Shown here: positions 51,631-59,875 of the stretch, one piece after another
Layout: every line of letters begins with the position of its first letter
Numbering within the stretch: the stretch's first letter is position 1
Origin: Rhodovastum sp963714255
GTDB taxonomy: Bacteria > Pseudomonadota > Alphaproteobacteria > Acetobacterales > Acetobacteraceae
Assembly: GCA_963714255.1 (NCBI GenBank)
Contig: CAVQNU010000030.1
Span: forward strand, 62,001-126,000
Length of the DNA: 64,000 nt
Direction of reading: 5' to 3'
Position numbers and translations under genes: made by a program
The notes under the pieces: generated by a model
What the model was told of the DNA's origin: nothing
The model's input: the letters and a program-made list of their open reading frames with translations, nothing else
The model's database searches: none

Positions 51631-52185
51631 ATGATTCTCCTCCGCCACGGCCAGAGCGCGTTCAATCTGCATGTCAATGCCGGTCTGCCCGACCCCGGCA
51701 TCGCCGACCCGCTTCTCACGCCGCTTGGCCACGCCCAGGCAGCCCGGGCCGCCGTGGCGCTGGCCGGTGCCGGCGTGAAACGCATTATCGTTTCGCCCTA
51801 TACACGGGCGCTGCAGACCGCTGCCACGCTCGCGCGCGCGCTCGGGGCGGCGGTGGCGGTCAACCCGGTGGTGCGCGAGCGCTGCGCCTTCACCTGCGAT
51901 GTCGGCTCGCCGCGCAGCGAACTCCAGCGCGCCTGGCCGCAGCTGGATTTTGCGGCGGTGGACGAGGTGTGGTGGCCGTCCGAGGAGGAGCCGGTGCGCT
52001 CCATCCTCGACCGCGCCGCGCGGTTCCGCGCCGAAATGGCGGCGCTGCCCGGCTGGCGCGAAACACTCGTGGTCAGCCACTGGGGATTTATCGTCGCCAT
52101 GACCGGCGAGCGCATCGGCAATGGCGAATGGCGGCGCTGCGATCCCACCGCGCCGGGGCCCGGCGAGGTCAGCCTGGCGCACTGA
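51631..52185 (+). CDS. Histidine phosphatase family protein
   Basis: A phosphoglycerate-mutase-like phosphatase (184 aa). The catalytic histidine is in MILLRHGQSAFNLH. IIVSPYTRALQTAATLA provides the second arginine, RERCAFTCDVGSP the acidic loop, and VVSHWGFIVAMTG the second catalytic histidine. It starts at the ATG directly before the motif, so there is no N-terminal extension. The substrate cannot be predicted. It is placed 70 bp before secB on the same strand. Confidence 0.85.
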   Translation: MILLRHGQSAFNLHVNAGLPDPGIADPLLTPLGHAQAARAAVALAGAGVKRIIVSPYTRALQTAATLARALGAAVAVNPVVRERCAFTCDVGSPRSELQRAWPQLDFAAVDEVWWPSEEEPVRSILDRAARFRAEMAALPGWRETLVVSHWGFIVAMTGERIGNGEWRRCDPTAPGPGEVSLAH

Positions 52186-52255
52186 CGCGCGCTTTCGTTC
52201 CCGGCGAGCCTGTGCTACCCGCCGCCCGCGGTCCCCCATGAACACGGAGATGATC

Positions 52256-52786
52256 ATGTCCGAAACAACCCCGACCCCGCCCCAGGGGGCCGCACAGCAA
52301 GTGCCCCCGCTGGTGGTGAACATCCAGTACGTGAAGGATCTCTCGTTCGAGGTGCCGGGCGCGCCGGCGATTTTCACCCAGCTGCGCGCAGCCCCGCGCG
52401 TCGACATCAATCTGGACGTGCAGGCCCGCCGCGTGGCCGAGGGGCAGAACGCCTTCGAGGTGACGCTGTCGATCCGCGCCGAGGCGTTCGAAGCGCAGGC
52501 CCCCGGCGGCAACGGCGCCACCGCCGCGACGGGCGCGCGGGTGTTCCTGGCGGAACTGGCCTATTGCGGCGTGTTTACCCTGACCGGCCTGCCGGAGAAC
52601 ACGGTGGAGCCGGTGCTGCTGGTCGAATGCCCGCGCATCCTGTTCCCGTTCGCCCGCAATATCCTCGCCGACGTGACGCGCGACGGCGGCTTCCCGCCGG
52701 TGCTGCTGCAGCCCATCGATTTCGTCTCGTTGTGGCAGCAGCGGCGGGCGCAGGCGGGTGACGAGGCGCCGGTCGCCTCGGCGTAA
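52256..52786 (+). CDS. secB: Protein-export chaperone SecB
   Basis: A tetrameric cytosolic chaperone (176 aa) that holds preproteins unfolded and hands them to SecA. Conserved parts are NIQYVKDLSFEVPGAP, NAFEVTLSIRAEA, FLAELAYCGVFTL, ECPRILFPFARNILADVTRDGGFPP (read across the four-residue LADV turn) and LQPIDFVSLWQQR. The ATG at 52256 is favoured by GGAG 6 nt upstream; an ATG at 52238 is weaker. The stop TAA is the first base triplet abutting a full repeat element. Confidence 0.92.
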   Translation: MSETTPTPPQGAAQQVPPLVVNIQYVKDLSFEVPGAPAIFTQLRAAPRVDINLDVQARRVAEGQNAFEVTLSIRAEAFEAQAPGGNGATAATGARVFLAELAYCGVFTLTGLPENTVEPVLLVECPRILFPFARNILADVTRDGGFPPVLLQPIDFVSLWQQRRAQAGDEAPVASA

Positions 52787-52998
52787 GGAAGAAAGGCCAG
52801 GGCTCTGCCCCTGGACCCCGCCAAGGGCCGGGAGGCCCTTGGAACCCATTACTTTAAGACATTTGCTATGAGCGGGGGTTAGGCGGTGAAACGGTTCACC
52901 GCCTAACCCCCGCTCATAGCAAATGTCTTAAGGAGCGGGGTCCAGGGGCCTCCCGGCCCCTGGCGGGTCCAGGGCAGAGCCCTGGCCTTCCTTCCTTT
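52787..52998. repeat. Full-length palindromic repeat element (copy 4 of 5, best preserved)
   Basis: Left arm 52787-52853, right arm 52932-52998, both with CCAGGG-type and AAGGGCCGGGAGGCCCTT-type hairpins. The core at 52854-52931 is a perfect palindrome of 37-bp arms (TTAAGACATTTGCTATGAGC... and its exact complement) with a 4-nt loop ACGG. It begins right after the secB stop and ends 17 bp before the convergent paaK stop. Confidence 0.92.
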
Positions 52999-53014
52999 TT
53001 TGCCTTGGCCTGTC

Positions 53015-54328
53015 TCATTTAGGCCGCTGGTCGATCACCCGCCTGGCCTTGCCCATCGACCGCTCGATCCCGCCCGGTGCCAGCACCTTGACCCGCGCGG
53101 TCACGCCGATGCGCGACTTGATGTGGTGGGCCAGTTCGCGGTCCTGGCCGACGCTGCCGTCGGGCCACGCCTCGGCCCGCGCTTCCACCGCCACGGTCAG
53201 CTCGTCGAGCCGCCCCTCGCGGCTGAGGACGAGCTGATAATGGCAGGCCAGGCCTGGACAGCGGAGAATCTGCTCCTCGATCTGGCTGGGGAAAACGTTC
53301 ACCCCGCGCACGATCATCATGTCGTCGTCCCGGCCGGTGATCTTTTCCATCCGCCGCAGGCTGCGCGCCGTGCCGGGCAGCAGGCGGGTGAGGTCGCGGG
53401 TGCGGTAGCGGATGAGCGGCATCGCCTCCTTGGTCAGCGAGGTGAGCACGAGCTCGCCAAACTCCCCGTCCGGCAGCACCACCCCGGTCTGCGGGTCGAT
53501 GATCTCGGGATAGAATAGATCTTCCCAGATGTGCAGGCCGTCCTTGGTCTCGACGCATTCGCAGGCAATGCCGGGGCCCATCACTTCCGACAATCCGTAA
53601 ATGTCGATCGCATGCATGCCGAAGGCGCGCTCGATTTCGTGGCGCATGGCGTTGCTCCAGGGCTCGGCGCCGAAGATGCCGATTTTCAGGCTGGTCGCGC
53701 GCGGGTCGGCGCCGGCGGCGCGGAACCCGTCGAGAATCGCCAGCATGTAGCTGGGCGTGACGGAAATGATGTCGGGGGCGAAATCCTGGATGAGCTGCAC
53801 CTGCCGCTCGGTCATGCCGCCGGAGACCGGAATGACCGCCACCCCCATGCGGGTGGCGCCGTCGTGCAGGCCGAGCCCGCCGGTGAACAGCCCGTAGCCG
53901 TAGGCGTTGTGCAGCCGCATGCCGGCCCGCCCGCCGGCCGCGCGGATGGAGCGCGCCACCGCCAGCGCCCAGGTGTCCAGGTCGTTCTTGGTGTAGCCCA
54001 CCACCGTCGGCCTGCCGGTGGTGCCGGAGGAGGCGTGGATGCGGGCGATCCGCTCGCGCGGCACGGCGAACAGCCCGTACGGGAAGTTCGCCCGCAAATC
54101 CGCCTTGGTGGTGAACGGGAATTTCCGCAAATCGTCGAGGCTGTGCAGGTCGTCCGGGTGCACGCCGGCGGCGGCGAAGGCAATGCGCGTATAGGCCACG
54201 TTGTCGTAGGCATGCCGCAGCGACCAGGCCAGCCGGCGTAGCTGCAGGGCGGCGATCGCATCGCGGGAGGCACGCTCGATCGGTTCCAGTTCCTCCGGGC
54301 GGGGCGCGAGGTCGGGCAGCGCGTCCAT
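53015..54328 (-). CDS. paaK: Phenylacetate--CoA ligase
   Basis: An AMP-forming ligase (437 aa) making phenylacetyl-CoA, the first step of the aerobic phenylacetate pathway. The ATP-binding loop is SSGTTGRPTVVGYT (about residue 95). Other adenylate-forming motifs are GLSEVMGPGIACEC, RYRTRDLTRLLPGTARS and GRDDDMMIVRGVNVFPSQIE. The catalytic lysine is in GIERSMGKARRV. The start at 54328 overlaps the paaI stop (ATGA), so paaG-paaI-paaK are translationally coupled. Confidence 0.92.
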   Translation of the reverse strand: MDALPDLAPRPEELEPIERASRDAIAALQLRRLAWSLRHAYDNVAYTRIAFAAAGVHPDDLHSLDDLRKFPFTTKADLRANFPYGLFAVPRERIARIHASSGTTGRPTVVGYTKNDLDTWALAVARSIRAAGGRAGMRLHNAYGYGLFTGGLGLHDGATRMGVAVIPVSGGMTERQVQLIQDFAPDIISVTPSYMLAILDGFRAAGADPRATSLKIGIFGAEPWSNAMRHEIERAFGMHAIDIYGLSEVMGPGIACECVETKDGLHIWEDLFYPEIIDPQTGVVLPDGEFGELVLTSLTKEAMPLIRYRTRDLTRLLPGTARSLRRMEKITGRDDDMMIVRGVNVFPSQIEEQILRCPGLACHYQLVLSREGRLDELTVAVEARAEAWPDGSVGQDRELAHHIKSRIGVTARVKVLAPGGIERSMGKARRVIDQRPK

Positions 54329-54783
54329 CACTGGTCCTCCCTGGGAGGTTCGCCGAAGAACTTTTCCCCCAGCATGCGGGAATTGCCGCGGAATTCGGCA
54401 ACCACGGTGCCGTCGCCGGTGCGCACCGTGATGTCGTAGATGCCCGAGCGGCCGGCCCGCGCACGCTCCTGCGCGGTCGCGATCAGCATATGGCCGAGCC
54501 TGGCCGGGCGGAGAAAGGTGATGGCGCAGTGCTGCGCGACGGCGCGCTCGTTGGCGCTGTTGCAGGCATAGGCGAAGGCCGTGTCGGCCAGCGCGAAGAT
54601 GAAGCCGCCATGGCAGGTGCCGTGGCCGTTCACCATGTCGTCGCGCACACGCAACGAGGTGACGGCATGGCCGGGGCTGACTTCCTCCAGGGTGATGCCG
54701 AGGGAGTGGGCGGCGCGGTCGTCGGGCCACATGGAATCGGCACAGGCGCGCGCCAGCGCCTGCGGATCGGCGATTTTCTTCAT
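54328..54783 (-). CDS. paaI: Hydroxyphenylacetyl-CoA thioesterase PaaI
   Basis: A hotdog-fold thioesterase (151 aa) that rescues CoA from dead-end phenylacetate intermediates. The conserved block is NGHGTCHGGFIFALADTAFAYACN, read here in two halves around Gly; the Asp of LADTAF fits the PaaI catalytic aspartate. The ATG overlaps the paaG stop, and its own stop overlaps the paaK start. It is of normal length for the family. Confidence 0.9.
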   Translation of the reverse strand: MKKIADPQALARACADSMWPDDRAAHSLGITLEEVSPGHAVTSLRVRDDMVNGHGTCHGGFIFALADTAFAYACNSANERAVAQHCAITFLRPARLGHMLIATAQERARAGRSGIYDITVRTGDGTVVAEFRGNSRMLGEKFFGEPPREDQ

Positions 54784-55559
54784 GCCGGCAGGCCGGTGAA
54801 GACGGGCTTCCGCTTTTCGAGGAAGGCGCGCGTGCCTTCGGCGAAGTCCTGGGTACGGCCGGCCTCGCGTTGCAGGTCGCGTTCGACGTCGAGCTGGCGG
54901 TCGAGCGTGTTGCCGGCGGCGGCGGCGATGGCGCGGCGGGTCAGCACATAGGCCTGGGTCGGGCCGGCGGCGAGCTGGGCGGCCAGGGCCTCGGCCTGCG
55001 GCTGCAGGGCGCTGTCGTCCACGGCGCGCCAGATCATGCCCCAGCGCTCGGCCTGCTCCGCACTCAGCGGCTCGGCCAGCATGGCGGCGCCGCGGGCGCG
55101 CGCCTCGCCGATCAGCCGCGGCAAGTAGTACGTGCCGCCGCAGTCCGGCACCAGGCCGATGTTCGAGAAGGCCAGCACGAAACGGGCCGAGCGGGCCGCG
55201 AGCACGATGTCGCAGCCCAGCGCGACGCTGACGCCGGCACCGGCGGCAACCCCATTGACGGCGCAGACGGTCGGCACCGGCACGGCATGCAGCGCGCGCG
55301 CCAGCGGGTTCCAGGAGTGCGTGATGACGTTGCCGAGGTCCATGCCGGGCGCGACCAGCGACAGGTCGGCGCCGGCGCAGAAAGCGCGCCCGGTGGCGGT
55401 GATGAGCAGCGCCCGGCAGGCGGGATCGGCGCCGGCATCCTGCAGCGCGGCGGTCAGTGCTGCGAGCGCGCCGGCGTCGAGCGCGTTCATGCGGTCCGGC
55501 CGGTTGAGGGTGATGTTGCGCCAGCCTGCGCGCAGTTCCACCCGGATGGAGTCCTCCAT
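54780..55559 (-). CDS. paaG: Enoyl-CoA hydratase/isomerase, PaaG type
   Basis: A crotonase-fold enzyme (259 aa), by context the epoxy-phenylacetyl-CoA isomerase PaaG. RAFCAGADLSLV is the oxyanion-loop signature. GVAAGAGVSVALGCDIVLAA provides the second oxyanion glycine, and FSNIGLVPDCGGTYYLPRLIG has the Asp used by PaaG (not Glu as in plain hydratases). The start at 55559 is supported by AAGGGA 8 nt upstream. It leads the paaG-paaI-paaK operon. The ring-epoxidising paaABCDE and ring-opening paaZ are not in this window. Confidence 0.88.
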   Translation of the reverse strand: MEDSIRVELRAGWRNITLNRPDRMNALDAGALAALTAALQDAGADPACRALLITATGRAFCAGADLSLVAPGMDLGNVITHSWNPLARALHAVPVPTVCAVNGVAAGAGVSVALGCDIVLAARSARFVLAFSNIGLVPDCGGTYYLPRLIGEARARGAAMLAEPLSAEQAERWGMIWRAVDDSALQPQAEALAAQLAAGPTQAYVLTRRAIAAAAGNTLDRQLDVERDLQREAGRTQDFAEGTRAFLEKRKPVFTGLPA

Positions 55560-55645
55560 ATGCACGTTCCCTTTCGCCGGACGCTTGCGGCAGTGATGCC
55601 ATTGCATGACAGGGGGTGACAAGGCGCTCACTCCGGGTGCGGGTG

Positions 55646-55829
55646 AAGGAAGGAAGGCCAGGGCTCTGCCCTGGACCCGCCAAGGGGCAGTGGCCCCTTG
55701 GAACCCATTACTTTTAGGCAGTTGTCTTGAGAGAGGGGTGAGGAGATGAACCGGTTCACTTCCTCGCCCCTCTCTCAAGACAACTGCTTAAGTAGCGGGG
55801 TCCAGGGCAGAGCCCTGGCCTTCCTTTCT
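55646..55829. repeat. Full-length palindromic repeat element (copy 5 of 5)
   Basis: Left arm canonical (CCAGGGC/GCCCTGG and AAGGGGC/GGCCCCTT hairpins); core palindrome 55714-55791 with 39-bp arms and four mismatches. The right arm is shortened and lacks the AAGGGGC hairpin. It lies between the divergent starts of paaG and the TauE gene. Confidence 0.85.
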
Positions 55830-55852
55830 TCGCTTGCCCGTGGAGTGCACCC

Positions 55853-56617
55853 ATGACCACCGCCCTGTTCCTGTTCATAGCCGGTTTGCTGGCCGGCACG
55901 ATGAATGCCGTCGCTGGCGGCGGCTCGTTCGTCAGTTTCCCGGCACTGGTGGCGGCCGGCGTGCCGTCGGTGGCGGCCAACGCATCGTCCACCGTGGCCC
56001 TGGTGCCCGGCACGCTGGCCAGTGCCTGGGCCTACACCACCGGGCCGTACCGGATGGGGCTGGTGGGGTTCGGCGGCCTGCGGTTTCGCGCCTTGCTGGT
56101 GGCGAGCCTTGCCGGCGGCCTGGCCGGGGCGGTGTTGCTGCTGTCCACCCCGGCGGCCACGTTCGACGCGGTGATTCCCTGGCTGCTGTTGCTGGCCACC
56201 ATCGTGTTCGCCTTCGGGCGGCGCATCGGCGCGGCGTTGCGCGCGCGGGTCCGGCTGGGACGGGGGGCGGCGCTGGCCGTGCAGTTCGTGCTGGGGGTGT
56301 ATGGCGGGTATTTCGGCGGCGCGGTCGGGCTGATGATGATGGCCGCCTGGTTGCTGCTGGATGCGGCCGACCTCAAGGCGATGAACCCGGTGCGCACGCT
56401 GCTGACCTCGGCGATGAACATCGTCGCCGTGCTGTGCTTCGTGGCGGCGGGGCAGGTGTGGTGGCCGCAGGCGCTGTCGGTGCTGGTGGGCGCGGCGGCC
56501 GGCGGCTATGCGGGCGCGCGCGTCGGCCAGCGCCTGCCGCCGGTGGTGGTGCGCGCGGTGGTGACGCTGGTGACGGTGGGGATGACGCTGGTGTTCTTCG
56601 TGCGCGCCTATGGCTGA
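55853..56617 (+). CDS. TauE/SafE-family sulfite/organosulfonate exporter-like permease
   Basis: An inner-membrane transporter (254 aa) with seven to eight hydrophobic segments. Family hallmarks are the opening FIAGLLAGTMNAVAGGGSFVSFPAL and its internal repeat around YGGYFGGAVGLMMMAAW. TauE/SafE proteins export small sulfur-containing or organic anions. It faces sufE tail to tail without a gap (stops at 56617 and 56618). The substrate is not predictable. Confidence 0.85.
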   Translation: MTTALFLFIAGLLAGTMNAVAGGGSFVSFPALVAAGVPSVAANASSTVALVPGTLASAWAYTTGPYRMGLVGFGGLRFRALLVASLAGGLAGAVLLLSTPAATFDAVIPWLLLLATIVFAFGRRIGAALRARVRLGRGAALAVQFVLGVYGGYFGGAVGLMMMAAWLLLDAADLKAMNPVRTLLTSAMNIVAVLCFVAAGQVWWPQALSVLVGAAAGGYAGARVGQRLPPVVVRAVVTLVTVGMTLVFFVRAYG

Positions 56618-57070
56618 TCAGGCAGGTGCGGCGTGCAGGGCGGCGACGTCGCGCACCTTGCGCGCCATCGAGGCGATGCCGTTGCCGCGGTTGGTGGACA
56701 GCGCCTCCAGCAAGCCGAGGTTTTTCAGGAACACCGGGTCGGTGGCGGCGATTTCGGCCGGCGTGCGGCCGGAATAGACGCGCAGCAGCATGGCGATGAG
56801 GCCGGACACGATCGCCGCGTCCGACAGGCCGGCATAGTACATCCGCCCGTCGCGCAGCACTGCCTCCATCCACACCCGGCTCTGGCAGCCCGGCACGCGG
56901 TGGGCGTCGTCGGCCCATTCGTCGGGGAAGGGCGGCAGCTTGCGGCCGAGTTCGATGATGTAGCGGTAGCGGTCTTCCCAGTCGTCGAGGACGGACAGGT
57001 CGTCGCTGAGGGCGGCGATGGCGTCGGCGGCGGTGGGGTCCTCCGGGAGGAGGAAAGGATCGCGGCTCAT
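56618..57070 (-). CDS. sufE: SufE family cysteine-desulfuration protein
   Basis: A sulfur acceptor (150 aa) that takes persulfide from the desulfurase SufS for Fe-S cluster assembly. RYRYIIELGRKLPPFP is the family opening. VPGCQSRVWMEA contains the active-site cysteine, and VSGLIAMLLRVYSGRTPAEI is the conserved helix. It follows gshB by 55 bp on the same strand, so the two sulfur/redox genes may be co-transcribed. Confidence 0.9.
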   Translation of the reverse strand: MSRDPFLLPEDPTAADAIAALSDDLSVLDDWEDRYRYIIELGRKLPPFPDEWADDAHRVPGCQSRVWMEAVLRDGRMYYAGLSDAAIVSGLIAMLLRVYSGRTPAEIAATDPVFLKNLGLLEALSTNRGNGIASMARKVRDVAALHAAPA

Positions 57071-57125
57071 GTGCCGGATGTGCGGGGCGGGCGGGGGTAC
57101 GTCAAGCCTCGGGTCCCTGCCGGCA

Positions 57126-58121
57126 TTACCGTACCCCGAGTTTCTGTTCGATCGCGTCCCACACCTGGCCGGCCAGATCGGTGCCGTCGAAACGGTCGAT
57201 CTCCTGGATGCCGGTGGGCGAGGTGACGTTGATTTCGGTCAGGCAGTCGCCGATCACGTCGATGCCGACGAACAGCAGGCCCTGCTGCTTCAGGGTGGGG
57301 CCGATGCGGGCGCAGATTTCGCGGTCGCGCGCGGTCAGGTCCACTTTCTCCGCCCTGCCGCCGACATGCATGTTGCTGCGGGCTTCGCCGGGCGCGGGCA
57401 CGCGGTTGATGGCGCCGGCCGGTTCGCCGTCGATCAGGATGATGCGCTTGTCGCCCTTGCGCACCGCGGGTTCGTAACGCTGCACCATCAGCGGCTCGCG
57501 CGAGCGGGCGAAGTGCATTTCCATCAGGGCGTTCAGGTTGGGGTCGTCGTGGCGGATCAGGAACACGCCCGAGCCGCCGTTGCCGAACAGCGGCTTGACC
57601 ACGATGTCTTTGTGGGTGGCGCGGAAGCCGCGGATGGCGTCGGCGTCCCAGGTGACCATGGTGGGCGGCATCAGCTCGGGAAAATGGGTCACCAGCAGCT
57701 TTTCCGGCGCGTTGCGCACGGCGACCGGGTTGTTCACCACGAGCGTGCCGGTGCCGTCGCTGCAGTGGATGTGCTCCAGCATGTGGGTGGCGGTGATGTA
57801 GGCCATGTCGAAGGGCGGGTCCTGGCGCATCAGCACCACGTCCATCAGGCCGAGGTCGAGCAGTTCCGGCGCGCCGAAACGGTAGTGGTCGTTGCGCACG
57901 CGCTGGACGGTGACCGGCCGGGCGCGGGCGAACAGGCGCTGCTCGCGGTGCGCCCCTTCCTTCAGCACGCCCTCGCGCAGGGTGAGGTATTTGACCTCGT
58001 AGTGCCACAGCTTGTGGCCGCGGTTCTGGGCCGCGAGCATGAGGGCGAAACTGGAATCGCCGTCGATGTTGATCGTTTCGATCGGGTCCATCTGGACCGC
58101 GACGTCGAGCACGCGCCCCAT
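57126..58121 (-). CDS. gshB: Glutathione synthase
   Basis: An ATP-grasp enzyme (331 aa) that joins glycine to gamma-glutamylcysteine to make glutathione. The N-terminal VAVQMDPIETINIDGDSSFA matches GshB. The central MRQDPPFDMAYITATHMLE, the ATP-binding VVKPLFGNGGSGVF and the C-terminal FVGIDVIGDCLTEINVTSPTG (read to the Gly) are all present. The start at 58121 is supported by GGAGG 5 nt upstream; an ATG at 58133 is weaker. The gene is followed by sufE. Confidence 0.92.
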   Translation of the reverse strand: MGRVLDVAVQMDPIETINIDGDSSFALMLAAQNRGHKLWHYEVKYLTLREGVLKEGAHREQRLFARARPVTVQRVRNDHYRFGAPELLDLGLMDVVLMRQDPPFDMAYITATHMLEHIHCSDGTGTLVVNNPVAVRNAPEKLLVTHFPELMPPTMVTWDADAIRGFRATHKDIVVKPLFGNGGSGVFLIRHDDPNLNALMEMHFARSREPLMVQRYEPAVRKGDKRIILIDGEPAGAINRVPAPGEARSNMHVGGRAEKVDLTARDREICARIGPTLKQQGLLFVGIDVIGDCLTEINVTSPTGIQEIDRFDGTDLAGQVWDAIEQKLGVR

Positions 58122-58189
58122 TTCTGCCTCCATCGGCGGTTCAGGGGCATCGTCTATCTGGCGGGGGCCTTGAGGGCAATTGGAAGTCA

Positions 58190-58221
58190 GGAAGGCCAGG
58201 GCTCTGCCCTGGCCTTCCTTC
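58190..58221. repeat. Single hairpin of the palindromic repeat family
   Basis: AAGGCCAGGGC-TCT-GCCCTGGCCTT, a perfect 11-bp stem with flanking GGA/TCC pairs. It lies between the ACT-domain gene and gshB on the minus strand and ends 4 bp before the stop of the ACT-domain gene. It probably terminates that gene or insulates gshB. Confidence 0.85.
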
Positions 58222-58224
58222 ACC

Positions 58225-58524
58225 TCACGCCGCCCGGCGCCGCACCGAACCCGTGATCTCCTGCCGCCGCGTCAGCGACCGAACGCCGACCACCTGCCGC
58301 AGATTGCCCTCCACCAGATGCACCATCTCGGCCGGCATGGCGTGCATGGCGATTTCGACCCGCACGTCGCTGCCCTGGCGCACCGATTCCATTGTGTCGG
58401 GGGTCAGGTCACGCCTGGCGAAGGGCTGCAGCAGCCGCGGCAGCAGGCCGGGGCTTGCGTCGGCGACCAGGGTGAAATGCACGGCAGCATGCTGGCCCAC
58501 CAGGGCCCAAGGCTCGAATGACAT
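58225..58524 (-). CDS. Small ACT-domain-like protein
   Basis: A 99-residue protein with one ACT-like domain: AVHFTLVADASPGLLPRLLQ gives the first strand-helix, PDTMESVRQGSDVRVEIAMH the middle strands, and AEMVHLVEGNLRQVVGVRSL the last helix and strand. It resembles the ACT domain of small acetolactate-synthase subunits, but no catalytic subunit is adjacent. The ATG at 58524 has GGAG 10 nt upstream. The likely role is amino-acid-responsive regulation, by fold only. Confidence 0.6.
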   Translation of the reverse strand: MSFEPWALVGQHAAVHFTLVADASPGLLPRLLQPFARRDLTPDTMESVRQGSDVRVEIAMHAMPAEMVHLVEGNLRQVVGVRSLTRRQEITGSVRRRAA

Positions 58525-58655
58525 AGGAAACAAACTCCGGACGGAAAGACAGGACGACAGGCGCAGATCAACCCGGCTGCTCAGGCAGCCGGGGATATAA
58601 TTCGCGCAATCTTCGCCCGGAGAGACATGTACGTGCTTTTACACGACCCTCCGCC

Positions 58656-59732
58656 CTATGGCCACAGAAAATCCGGCAGCCGCAGCAGCGGGAAACCGGC
58701 GGCCGCGAGGGTGCGGTCGTGCAGCGTCACCGGCAGCTCGACCTGGCGGGGACCGCCACCTTGCGGCGGCCGGGCGAGGATGGCCAGAACCGCCTTGACC
58801 GCCTGCACCGCCCGGGGCGCCAGCGTGCCGGACGCGGCGAGCGAGTCCAGCGTGGCATCATAGCCGGCCAGCGCCGCCGTCGCGGTGCCCACGGGCTGCA
58901 AGTGGTCGTCCAGGCCCATGGTTGCGGTGCCGGACAGGGCCAGCTTCCCCCAGCGGAGCGCCAGATGATGCAATGCCAGCGTGCCGCCGCCGTCGCGCCA
59001 GGTGGCGGCGCGGGCGGCGACCGGGCCGGGCCCGGGGAGCTTGCCGGTGAGGGCGGCGTCGAACGCGGCCGAGGCGATGTCGGGGCCGGACGGCCAGGAG
59101 CGCCCGCCCGGCAGCGGCGGCAGGCTGATGTCTTCGGCGTGGCCGGAAACAGTGAGCGCCGCATCGCCGCGGGCGGCGGCGGGAAATGTGCTGGCCTGCA
59201 GGGCCAGGGCGGCGATGGCGAGTTCGCCGGTGGGCAGGGCGGCACGCAGCCCGGTGGCGGTGAGACCGGCTGCGGGCACGGGAACGCCGGGGCTGTCGCC
59301 GGCGGCGCCGAGGGGGATGGCCAGATCGAACTGCTCGGCGGTAAATCCGGTGTCCGGCCATGTGGCCAGGCGCAGATGCTGCTGGCCGGCCAAACTGACG
59401 GTGAGCAGAAAGGGCTGCAGGAGGGTCACCGCCAGACCGGCCTGCGCCGCCCGCCACGACAGCCCGCCCGGCAGGTCCGTCTCGCCGCCGGCGAGCACGG
59501 CATCGGGCATCGTGAGGGTGGCCGCCAGCGGCCAGCCGCCGCGCACCGGAGCACCGGCGGAGGTTGTCCAGCCGGCGGCGCGGCAGCGTGCCTGCCAGGC
59601 GGCCAACGCGGTCTCCAGCCGGGCGGTGGCGAACAGCCACAGGGCGGTATCGGCGGCGGCCAGCACGGCCAGGCAGACCAGGGCGCCGGTCAGCAGGCGG
59701 CGCACGGCGGGACGGCTTTGGGGCGGGGTCAT
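58656..59732 (-). CDS. DUF2125 domain-containing protein
   Basis: An exported or membrane-anchored protein (358 aa) of the alphaproteobacterial DUF2125 family. One N-terminal helix (LLTGALVCLAVLAAADTALWL) is followed by WQARCRAAGWTTSAGAPVRG, GWPLAATLTMPDAVL, and a long beta-rich repetitive region such as ALHHLALRWGKLALSGTATM. The repeated strands resemble lipid-transfer (AsmA-like) proteins, but this is an inference. It stands alone. The function is unknown. Confidence 0.75.
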   Translation of the reverse strand: MTPPQSRPAVRRLLTGALVCLAVLAAADTALWLFATARLETALAAWQARCRAAGWTTSAGAPVRGGWPLAATLTMPDAVLAGGETDLPGGLSWRAAQAGLAVTLLQPFLLTVSLAGQQHLRLATWPDTGFTAEQFDLAIPLGAAGDSPGVPVPAAGLTATGLRAALPTGELAIAALALQASTFPAAARGDAALTVSGHAEDISLPPLPGGRSWPSGPDIASAAFDAALTGKLPGPGPVAARAATWRDGGGTLALHHLALRWGKLALSGTATMGLDDHLQPVGTATAALAGYDATLDSLAASGTLAPRAVQAVKAVLAILARPPQGGGPRQVELPVTLHDRTLAAAGFPLLRLPDFLWP

Positions 59733-59875
59733 GAAGGGTGCCTATAAGCCTGTCCTGCGGTGGCGGCATACCCGGGTCACGATTGCGTGAAGTCTCCGGT
59801 ATACATCATCCCCAATCCGTTTCACGCCACGCACAACGACGTTAATTCGTCATGATCCGTAGCATTTCCAAATAG

